Origin: CAZZKG01 sp964654825
GTDB taxonomy: Bacteria > Gemmatimonadota > CAZMKB01
DNA: 19,654 nucleotides
Assembly (NCBI GenBank): GCA_964654825.1
Contig: CAZZKG010000060.1
Coordinates: 1-19,654 of the forward strand
Reading direction: 5' to 3'
The notes under the pieces were generated by a model. It was not told where the DNA came from and made no database searches. It saw only the letters and a list, made by a program, of their open reading frames with translations. The translations under genes and the position numbers were made by a program. This document shows, piece by piece, positions 1 to 5,846 of the stretch; the stretch's first letter is position 1, and every line of letters begins with the position of its first letter.

Positions 1-545
1 CACAGGACGTCGCCACGCCGAAGCATCTCTTCCTGTTCCTCGCTCAGGGCACTCTCCATACCTTTCCTCAAATTGCTTATTGCGATTTTGAGTATCGCCA
101 GCGGAGTGCGCAGCTCGTGAGAAGCATCGCTGATGAATTCCTCCTTGAGTAGAGAGTCGTGCTTCCTCCAGATTGAGTTCTGTATCGTGCGGACCAGGTG
201 ATCCTGTTCGAACTGATTCCTGATCAGGTAGTCCTGGGCCCCTTCCTTCACCGCGCTGAAGGCTGTCTGCTCATCGACCGCCTCGGCCAGTACGATAATA
301 GCCGCCTCTGGTGCCCTCGACTGCACTCTTCTGAACGAGCCCAGACCTATACTGTCGGGCAGCATCGTGTCGAGGAGAATGATATCGTATTTGTTCCTGG
401 AAAGATCTTCGAGCGCCCTGGTGAGCAGGCCCGCGTATTTCAGGTCATAGATCGGGCCTTTTACACCGGTGAGCATTCCGGTGAGGAGATTGGCGTGTGA
501 ATCATCCGATTCGATAATGAGTACTCTGGTCTGTTCTTCACCCAT
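1..545 (-). CDS. Sensor histidine kinase with N-terminal receiver domain, 5' part only
   Basis: The first 181 codons are in the window; the rest lies beyond the left edge. Residues 5-120 resemble a CheY-like receiver: acidic start near E12 and D14, then LLDTMLPDS with D59 as the expected phosphoacceptor, then a GAQDYLI motif at 102-108. A HisKA dimerisation domain follows directly, with the H-box SHELRTPL and H143 as the predicted phosphorylated histidine. There is no signal peptide or membrane segment in the visible part, so it is probably a cytoplasmic kinase that receives a phosphoryl or protein signal. The receiver is unusual: A87 stands where Thr/Ser is expected, R109 where the invariant Lys is expected, and S13 replaces one acidic residue. 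The ATG has a GGAG about 8 bases upstream. The HATPase domain is not visible. Its output partner is unknown, and the downstream neighbour is outside the window. Confidence 0.9.
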   Translation of the reverse strand, partial: MGEEQTRVLIIESDDSHANLLTGMLTGVKGPIYDLKYAGLLTRALEDLSRNKYDIILLDTMLPDSIGLGSFRRVQSRAPEAAIIVLAEAVDEQTAFSAVKEGAQDYLIRNQFEQDHLVRTIQNSIWRKHDSLLKEEFISDASHELRTPLAILKIAISNLRKGMESALSEEQEEMLRRGDVL

Positions 546-711
546 TTCCCGACTCCGTATAGAACCGGTTGAGGTAAGATAAGGATCTGTTGAGCGTTCT
601 CTCTCTATCGAACACCCCCTGCAGCCGGCGGTTTTCGTGAAAGGAGATCTCTATTATATGAAGCAATTTGTATGCCATCCGGTACATCGCGGGAACGTAG
701 TAGAAGGCAGG

Positions 712-737
712 AAAAAGGCCCGCACAACGGGCGGGCC
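712..737 (-). terminator. Rho-independent terminator of the rubrerythrin gene
   Basis: On the minus strand, a perfect 7-bp stem (GGCCCGC paired with GCGGGCC, plus-strand arms 717-723 and 731-737) encloses a 7-base loop and is followed by five T (712-716). It lies about 30 bases past the rubrerythrin stop, so rubrerythrin is transcribed separately from the kinase gene downstream. The remaining spacer up to the kinase start (546-711) contains a TATAAT-like box on the minus strand at 653-658 but no matching -35, so no kinase promoter is called. Confidence 0.88.
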
Positions 738-767
738 CCGGGATGGTATCGAAGACGGTTTCCCGTT

Positions 768-1292
768 TTACAGGGACAGCATATCCTCCGGTTCGAAGTA
801 CCTGGTCTCATGTTTGCAGGCGGGGCATTTCTTCGGAGGTTCGGTGCCCTCGTGGACGTAACCGCAGACACTGCAGGTCCACTTGATCGGTTTTTCCCGC
901 TTGTAGACCGTCCCGGATTCGACCATCTCGAGCAGTTTTGCGTACCTGTCCCGGTGGTGAGCTTCCACTTTTATGATCATTTTAAACAGCACCGCGGTAT
1001 CCTTCTCCCCTTCTTCCTCTGCTTCTCTGGCCATGGTCGGATACATCTCGGTAACCTCGTAGTGTTCCCCCTCGATGGCTTTTTTCAGGTTGGCTGCGGT
1101 GTCACCGATGCCCCCGGCGCGCCGGAACTCATCCTTGGCGTGCCGCCTCTCGTTGTTCGCGGTCTCCTCGAAGATCTTCGCGATATAGAGATACCCTTCC
1201 TTTTTCGCGATCTCGGCGAAATAGGTGTACTTGTTCCTCGCCTGTGACTCACCCGCAAAGGCCGCCATCAGGTTTTCCTGTGTCTTGCTCAT
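768..1292 (-). CDS. rbr: Rubrerythrin
   Basis: 174-residue non-haem iron protein that reduces hydrogen peroxide in the cytoplasm of anaerobes and microaerophiles, taking electrons from NAD(P)H through rubredoxin-type donors. The N-terminal ferritin-like four-helix domain carries the expected carboxylate and histidine ligands in FAGESQA (E15), NNERRH (E48, H51), REAEEEG (E90-E94) and VEAHH (E110, H113). The C-terminal rubredoxin domain has C140-x2-C143 and C156-x2-C159 for the FeS4 site. Length is close to the short form of the family. The ATG at 1292 is chosen because GGGAGG lies about 6 bases upstream and the protein then begins MSKTQENLMAAF like other rubrerythrins. An in-frame ATG 14 codons earlier (1334) would add a non-homologous CxxC-containing tail with no ribosome site. 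It ends in its own terminator. Suggests a lifestyle with limited oxygen. Confidence 0.96.
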   Translation of the reverse strand: MSKTQENLMAAFAGESQARNKYTYFAEIAKKEGYLYIAKIFEETANNERRHAKDEFRRAGGIGDTAANLKKAIEGEHYEVTEMYPTMAREAEEEGEKDTAVLFKMIIKVEAHHRDRYAKLLEMVESGTVYKREKPIKWTCSVCGYVHEGTEPPKKCPACKHETRYFEPEDMLSL

Positions 1293-1375
1293 ACTTTCCT
1301 CCCGGCTCTGACACTTTTCACACGTATTTACCATTGATAACGGATGTCCACCGGTCGCGTATGGACCAGGACCTC

Positions 1376-1404
1376 AAATTACCGTGCACTGGTTCTCCTG
1401 TCAA
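1376..1404 (-). promoter_or_regulatory. Candidate rubrerythrin promoter
   Basis: On the minus strand there is an exact TTGACA (1399-1404), a 17-base spacer and TAATTT (1376-1381), giving a leader of roughly 75 bases before the rubrerythrin ATG. The -35 is perfect, but the -10 matches only three of six consensus positions. It fits the TTGACA-type promoters elsewhere in the window. The rest of the 292-base spacer 1293-1584 shows only a 6-bp hairpin (1460-1475) without a T-run, and no gene or PerR-like palindrome that I could recognise. Confidence 0.45.
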
Positions 1405-1584
1405 CGATCGTGAACGGGTGGAAGCGAGAGTCATCGAAGCCGCTGCATGAATCCCGGTCAGGAGGGATTCCTCCTTCACCAGAGGATCTATGTCCGGTGT
1501 CCTCGCAGCCTCCGTAGCCGTAACAGGAGGATGATAGGCTCTGTGTATGTCGACCATGACGAGAATGATTTTAGCCGTTCTTTC

Positions 1585-2340
1585 TCAGGGTGATGCCGAG
1601 GAACGCATGATACGCAGTGCCCTGAAAAGCCGTTTCACCCGGTCCGGGTTCGACAGGTCCCTCTCGACGAGGACGGACCTGATATCGCTGTTCTCGAAAA
1701 TATCAGGGATCGGGCGCTTCTGCCGGGTCGCGATATCCTCGCAGAGGTAGATGAGCTCCTGTTGATAATTGGTTCCCGGTTTGAGTGTCTCCATCACATT
1801 CAGTATCGAACGGGATTCGTCCAGCCTGAGCCCGCTCATCAGGACGAATGTATTGAAGGATATAATGCCTCTGACGAGAAGTCGCTTCATATCATCGGCC
1901 GCGTCATACAACCTGATGTACCTCGAGACCGTCTTCGGGTTGAGAGGAACTGAGAGAAGCCGGAGCAGTTTCTCGGAATCACGCTCTGGAGGTTTGAGCA
2001 CCTGGAGGATGAAGTGGACGGCTCCCGCCAGCTCGACATCGTTGAATTCACGGGTCCTCAGATTGTCATGGAGCGCGATCTCGAACGAGCCGAGATCGTC
2101 GAGTCCGGCCCTCACTATCACATCTGTGTGCATGATTTCGAGGGCACGGAGTGCATGGAGGCGAGCAAGGCCGCATATGAGTTGGAAGCGCCCGTCGGAA
2201 TTCCCGGAAACTTGAAGCGGGTTGATGAGCCCGACTTTCTGAATCGAGGCTTCGAGCCACCGATAGTCGCGACCGTATGAGAGGAGACGTAAGCAAGAGG
2301 CCTCCTGAATGTCGTCGATGTGGATCCGGGTCAATTCCAC
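1585..2340 (-). CDS. Stand-alone ParB-like (ParB/Spo0J N-terminal domain) protein
   Basis: 251-residue protein with the order of a ParB/Spo0J-type protein: a start strand with HIDDI (residues 7-11), then a segment with SIQKVGLINPLQV (32-44) like ParB box I, GRFQLICGLARLHALRALE (50-68) at the place of box II, and HDNLRTREFNDVELA (91-105) like box III. A helix-rich region with a probable helix-turn-helix (about 125-170) follows. In canonical ParB proteins box II is GERR and binds the triphosphate of CTP; here the same place reads GLAR (57-60), so the Glu and the first Arg are missing. No ParA gene lies nearby, so chromosome segregation is not supported; a DNA-binding regulatory role is possible. 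The GTG start is chosen for its strong GGAGGAGG site 7 bases upstream. It is read away from the glycosyltransferase gene and has its own promoter. Confidence 0.75.
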   Translation of the reverse strand: MELTRIHIDDIQEASCLRLLSYGRDYRWLEASIQKVGLINPLQVSGNSDGRFQLICGLARLHALRALEIMHTDVIVRAGLDDLGSFEIALHDNLRTREFNDVELAGAVHFILQVLKPPERDSEKLLRLLSVPLNPKTVSRYIRLYDAADDMKRLLVRGIISFNTFVLMSGLRLDESRSILNVMETLKPGTNYQQELIYLCEDIATRQKRPIPDIFENSDIRSVLVERDLSNPDRVKRLFRALRIMRSSASP

Positions 2341-2361
2341 CGGCTCACCTCCTCCCCTGCC

Positions 2362-2389
2362 AATCTACACGTCACCGGAAACGTGTCAA
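2362..2389 (-). promoter_or_regulatory. Promoter of the ParB-like gene with internal palindrome
   Basis: On the minus strand there is a perfect TTGACA (2384-2389), a 16-base spacer and TAGATT (2362-2367), predicting a very short leader ending at a strong ribosome site and the GTG at 2340. A perfect inverted repeat, ACACGT and ACGTGT separated by 8 bases (2367-2386), lies across the spacer between the two boxes. A protein bound there would block RNA polymerase, so this is a candidate operator, possibly for the ParB-like protein itself. The autoregulation is inference. Confidence 0.65.
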
Positions 2390-2517
2390 GAATATCGGGG
2401 CCGAAAGACGGGGATAAGTCCGAATTATTCAAGAAAGCAGGAGGGCGGTCGTGTGAGCGAGTATGCTCTGCCTGATTTGAGTGGCGAAAAACAGGTGATG
2501 TCCTTATTTTTTCATAT

Positions 2518-3528
2518 ATGGAGACCCCGTTCTTTTCGATCATTCTGCCGGTGAGGGACGCGGAGAGAACTCTTCCCTGGCTCCTCGATTCGGTGATCAA
2601 GCAGTGGTACGCCGACTGGGAGCTTGTCGCGGTCGATGACCGGTCCACGGACAGCTCGAAGCTCATCCTGGAGAGACATGCCGGCAGTGACACGAGGATC
2701 AGGATTTTCAGCACGACTCAGGGCGGTATCGTTGATGCTCTCAACACCGGCATCTCGCAGGCCCGGGGAGCGTGGACGGTACGGATCGATGCTGATGATG
2801 TCTGCCACCCTGAACTCCTGGCTGAACTTCATCAAAGCGTTATCAGGAAGCCCGACATCCAGGTCCACGCTGCACGGGTGAGGTATTTTCCCAGACTCAG
2901 CCTCCAGGACGGCCTGCTGGTATACGAGGAGTGGATCAACGGCCTCACCGAGCACGCAGAGATCGCGAGAGACATGTTTATCGAATGCCCTATGCCGCAC
3001 CCCACACTCACCTGCCGCCGTACCGACCTCCAGGCAATCGGCGGGTACATGGACATGGGATGGCCGGAGGATTACGACCTTGTTTTCAGGCTCTGGCTCA
3101 GGGGATCGAAGTTCTCGAAAATCCCCCGGGTACTCTACTACTGGCGTGACCGGGAAGAACGGCTGAGCAGGACTCACTCACGGTACGCACTCGACCGGTT
3201 CATGGACGCGAAAGTAGTATTCCTTCTCCAGAGTTACCTCTCTGAGAAGAGAGAGGTGGTTGTAGCAGGGGCAGGACCGGTCGGGAAAGATTTTACTCGG
3301 AAGCTCCAGGCACAGGGTGTACGCGTAAAAGCATTCCTCGAAGTCAATCCCTCTAAGATCGGGAAGTCGATCCACGGTATCACCGTTTTTCCCGTGGAGG
3401 CGGCGGCACGTTTCAAAGGGACGATGATACTTCAGGCTGTGGGGCAGAAAGGGACACGGCGGACGGCGAGAGCTCTGTACCGGGAGCTCGGTCTTGTGGA
3501 AACCGAAGATTTCCTTTTCGTTTCCTGA
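2518..3528 (+). CDS. Family 2 glycosyltransferase with C-terminal Rossmann-like domain
   Basis: 336 residues. The N-terminal two thirds are a GT-A fold, family 2: FSIILPVRDAERTL (6-19), VDDRSTD (39-45) for nucleotide binding, the metal-binding DAD at D91-D93, and WPEDYDLVFRLW (182-193), whose Glu-Asp is the usual place of the catalytic base. It is expected to transfer a sugar from a nucleotide-sugar donor to a cell-surface glycan or lipid-linked acceptor in the cytoplasm. The last 90 residues form a second unit starting VVVAGAGPVG (247-256), a GxGxxG dinucleotide-binding pattern, followed by alternating strands and helices. This extension is not needed for GT2 catalysis. The ATG at 2518 is the only plausible start in frame after the stop at 2473, though its ribosome site is poor. 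It stands alone; a MITE-like element begins four bases after its stop codon. Acceptor and donor cannot be told from the sequence. Confidence 0.9.
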   Translation: METPFFSIILPVRDAERTLPWLLDSVIKQWYADWELVAVDDRSTDSSKLILERHAGSDTRIRIFSTTQGGIVDALNTGISQARGAWTVRIDADDVCHPELLAELHQSVIRKPDIQVHAARVRYFPRLSLQDGLLVYEEWINGLTEHAEIARDMFIECPMPHPTLTCRRTDLQAIGGYMDMGWPEDYDLVFRLWLRGSKFSKIPRVLYYWRDREERLSRTHSRYALDRFMDAKVVFLLQSYLSEKREVVVAGAGPVGKDFTRKLQAQGVRVKAFLEVNPSKIGKSIHGITVFPVEAAARFKGTMILQAVGQKGTRRTARALYRELGLVETEDFLFVS

Positions 3529-3531
3529 TAT

Positions 3532-3703
3532 AGTGGCCCTATTCATAAATACAATGGTATCCGGCCAACCATGCATCCCGACCCAGCGCGTTGCTCGTCG
3601 GTCAAATACGTGAACACAAGGAGGGTATTCGCCCTCCTCGTGCCTCGTGGTTCGGGCGCACGGACGGCCGCGGTAGGTCACCGTATTTATGAACAGGACC
3701 ACT
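3532..3703 (+). mobile_element. MITE-like inverted-repeat element, copy A
   Basis: 172-base non-coding block bounded by 21-base terminal inverted repeats: 3532-3552 begins AGTGGCCCTATTCATAAA, and the reverse complement of 3683-3703 matches it at 19 of 21 positions. A second copy with the same ends and the same interior order lies at 7873-8037. Shared interior blocks include GCGTTGCTCGTCGGT and GGGTATTCGCCCTCCTCG. It encodes no credible protein. The size and ends fit a miniature inverted-repeat transposable element or another non-autonomous mobile repeat. I found no convincing target duplication at the borders, and no transposase of the family is in the window. The strand is set arbitrarily; both copies have the same orientation. 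Confidence 0.8.
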
Positions 3704-3757
3704 CCGGGGGTCGATGAGCCAGAACATTTTACCCTCGAATATAATATAATCCACTGT

Positions 3758-3803
3758 GGGTATTCGCCCTCCTAGCTCATTGCGGTTCGGGCGCCTCACT
3801 GAC
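3758..3803 (+). repeat. Partial third copy of the MITE-like element interior
   Basis: About 46 bases starting GGGTATTCGCCCTCCT and continuing through CGGTTCGGGCGCCTCACTGAC correspond to the interior of copies A (from about 3628) and B (from about 7948) without any terminal inverted repeat. The downstream part matches copy B better than copy A. It lies 54 bases after copy A and just upstream of the promoter of the next gene, so it looks like a remnant of an older insertion or a rearrangement product. Confidence 0.65.
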
Positions 3804-3817
3804 TGAGAAAAATGCCC

Positions 3818-3845
3818 TTGACACAGAAGCCCGGCATTATATCAT
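3818..3845 (+). promoter_or_regulatory. Promoter of the paralogous secreted-protein pair
   Basis: TTGACA (3818-3823), a 16-base spacer and TATCAT (3840-3845, five of six consensus positions). Predicted start near 3852, giving a leader of about 45 bases ending in an AGGAG ribosome site before the ATG at 3898. It lies just after the repeat fragment, so the insertions did not remove it. No terminator is seen between the two paralogs, so it probably drives both. Confidence 0.7.
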
Positions 3846-3897
3846 TGATATTCCCGTGAATTGTGTCCGGCGAACGTTTTAGAGACAGGAGTGAGCA

Positions 3898-5733
3898 ATG
3901 AGATCGATCACTACGGTTCTACTTTCCGTCTTTCTGGCCTGGTCCGTTTTGACCGCTTCCGAATACCGGACGGTCGACACACCCGTTGTCGCGAATGATA
4001 TCTTCACCGGGAATCCAATGGTGAAAGGACAATCGCCCGTGACGCGATCTATGTTCGTCCTCCCTCCCGGCACGGTTCTCGACTCGAGCTACTACGACTG
4101 GCAGAGGAACGGCACCCTCAACCGCAGAATCTGGGTCAACGATGACGGAAGCGTCCACGCAACATACATGAAGAGCCCTGATGAAGCTTTTGTCGATCGC
4201 GGGATGATCTATTACTATGCCGATCAGTTCGGTGGCCCTTTCTTCTCCGCCGGTAACGTCACGGGATTCAGAAACGGTTACGGCAATATCTCGTCGTATC
4301 CGACTTCGGCACCGTCAGGGGCAGTAGCCGTCGTGACGACACACGATTTTGCCACGGTGCGCACGGTCGCCCTCGTCGATGCCTTCCAGGGTCTGGGGGC
4401 TTTCAGCGAACTGGTTACGAACGACGCCGACCAGGTCGTCTGGCCGAAGCCTACGGTGAATTCCGATGGGTCGATCACGATCGCCGGAACGTTGATGAAC
4501 GACCTGCAGGTGAACGGGATAACACACAACGTCGCCTGGGACAGGGCGGAGGATGTGATTAACGGTTTCTCGCAGACCTGGACATTCCTGGGACAGGATC
4601 CGGCGAGGTGGTCGGGGGCAGCTATGGAATACCCGGCTCTCGCCTCGAGTGCAAATGGAAAAGTGGGGATAGTCATCGGCGACTTCGAGGCGGATGTCCA
4701 CTTCTACGAATCGACTGATAACGGGATCTCTTTCGCGGAAACACTCATCACCAATGCCGCAGAGGACACCCTTTCTCTCCCCTCTGATCCCGACAGCGCC
4801 GCGACCGTCTTCCTCCCGTTTCAGAACACGGACATCGTCTACGTCGGTGAGGAGCCGCATATCGTCTGGACGGGACTCCAGGCGGCACGGCAGGGTGAAG
4901 TCGTCATCTTCGACTTCGGCACGAGGATCCTCCACTGGAGCCCTTCGACCGGTATCGACACCGTAACCGTGTCCCGGTACCAGGGTGCCATCCCTTCGGA
5001 GGTTGACACATACGTATTAGGGGGCGCCAATCACACCACCATAGACTGGCCGCAGATCGGATCCTCACCCGACGGGAGTGTCCTATACATCGTCTATGTC
5101 GGTTTTACCCCCGATGACGTCGACCCGGTCAATACACTGGGATTCGGAGACATCTGGGGTCTCTTCTCGACTGATGGCGGTGAGACCTGGTCCGATCCGA
5201 TCAACATATCGAATCCGGACGGCTCATTTTTGGGAACCGACGACAGGTATCCCAGCATCTCCCCGGTGAATCACAGTACAGCTCTCCTCCCGGGGATGGA
5301 CGCTTACATCGTGTATCAGTCGGACAACCTGGCAGGATCCTTCCTCCAGGGAGAAGAATCAGCCAACCTGGATTACTTTCTTTTCACCGGGGTCGATTTT
5401 GATGTTCCCTCGGGTATCGAGGACGGGCAGGGAGGTACATCATCCCTCCCGAAAGCGTTCGCCCTCGAGCAGAATTATCCGAATCCGTTCAATCCACAGA
5501 CGACGATTCGATTCGAAGTACCGGAAGGTGAAAACACGATCGATCTCTCAATTTATGATTCACGCGGACGACTGGTTACCACGTTGTTCTCCGGGCAGAT
5601 GGAATCCGGAAATCATGAGATCACCTGGAACGGGCATGACACATCCGGCCGGCAGGTGAATTCCGGGATATACTTCCTGAAGCTACGGAGCAGCACAACA
5701 TCCAGCACCATCAAGATGGTGATGCTTAAGTAG
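3898..5733 (+). CDS. Secreted Asp-box (BNR/sialidase-like) protein with C-terminal sorting domain, paralog 1
   Basis: 611 residues with a signal peptide (1 to about 20, MRSITTVLLSVFLAW). The central region carries Asp-box motifs of the BNR/sialidase superfamily, STDNGISF (272-279) and STDGGETW (424-431), which mark hairpins of beta-propellers. The last 95 residues are the NYPNPFNP-type domain (NYPNPFNP at 526-533, then SIYDSRGRLVTTLF and a final strand ending KMVMLK), which in FCB bacteria directs export across the outer membrane and attachment or release. It should therefore be exported to the surface. Sialidase activity is not claimed: I do not see the arginine triad or the FRIP motif with confidence, and Asp boxes also occur in non-enzymatic propellers. 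Start: ATG with AGGAG upstream. It is followed after 113 bases by a closely related gene of the same length, and probably shares its transcript. Substrate unknown. Confidence 0.88.
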   Translation: MRSITTVLLSVFLAWSVLTASEYRTVDTPVVANDIFTGNPMVKGQSPVTRSMFVLPPGTVLDSSYYDWQRNGTLNRRIWVNDDGSVHATYMKSPDEAFVDRGMIYYYADQFGGPFFSAGNVTGFRNGYGNISSYPTSAPSGAVAVVTTHDFATVRTVALVDAFQGLGAFSELVTNDADQVVWPKPTVNSDGSITIAGTLMNDLQVNGITHNVAWDRAEDVINGFSQTWTFLGQDPARWSGAAMEYPALASSANGKVGIVIGDFEADVHFYESTDNGISFAETLITNAAEDTLSLPSDPDSAATVFLPFQNTDIVYVGEEPHIVWTGLQAARQGEVVIFDFGTRILHWSPSTGIDTVTVSRYQGAIPSEVDTYVLGGANHTTIDWPQIGSSPDGSVLYIVYVGFTPDDVDPVNTLGFGDIWGLFSTDGGETWSDPINISNPDGSFLGTDDRYPSISPVNHSTALLPGMDAYIVYQSDNLAGSFLQGEESANLDYFLFTGVDFDVPSGIEDGQGGTSSLPKAFALEQNYPNPFNPQTTIRFEVPEGENTIDLSIYDSRGRLVTTLFSGQMESGNHEITWNGHDTSGRQVNSGIYFLKLRSSTTSSTIKMVMLK

Positions 5734-5846
5734 GGAGGTGAAAACCAAGCAGCAGTAACGTACCCGACAGGATAACGGATTCATTGGAAAATGGATACCG
5801 TATCCCTGGATAACCAATTCGCATCAGCCGATCAAAGGAGAGGCCC

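Noticed and set aside
672..1247. Long open frame on the plus strand opposite rubrerythrin
   Set aside because: It lies antisense inside a clear rubrerythrin gene, has no ribosome site and its translation matches no family known to me.
1460..1475. Hairpin AGGAGG-GATT-CCTCCT as terminator of the ParB-like gene
   Set aside because: No T-run on either side and more than 100 bases from the stop codon.
1318..1557. 79-residue minus-strand open frame between rubrerythrin and the ParB-like gene
   Set aside because: Low-complexity translation, no ribosome site, no recognisable domain, and it overlaps the probable rubrerythrin promoter.
2512..3177. 221-residue minus-strand open frame within the glycosyltransferase gene
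   Set aside because: Shadow of a well-supported GT2 coding sequence with intact motifs in the plus frame.
3178..3702. 174-residue minus-strand frame running from the GT2 gene across element copy A
   Set aside because: It joins antisense GT2 sequence to the non-coding element; copy B does not preserve the frame, so the element is not coding.
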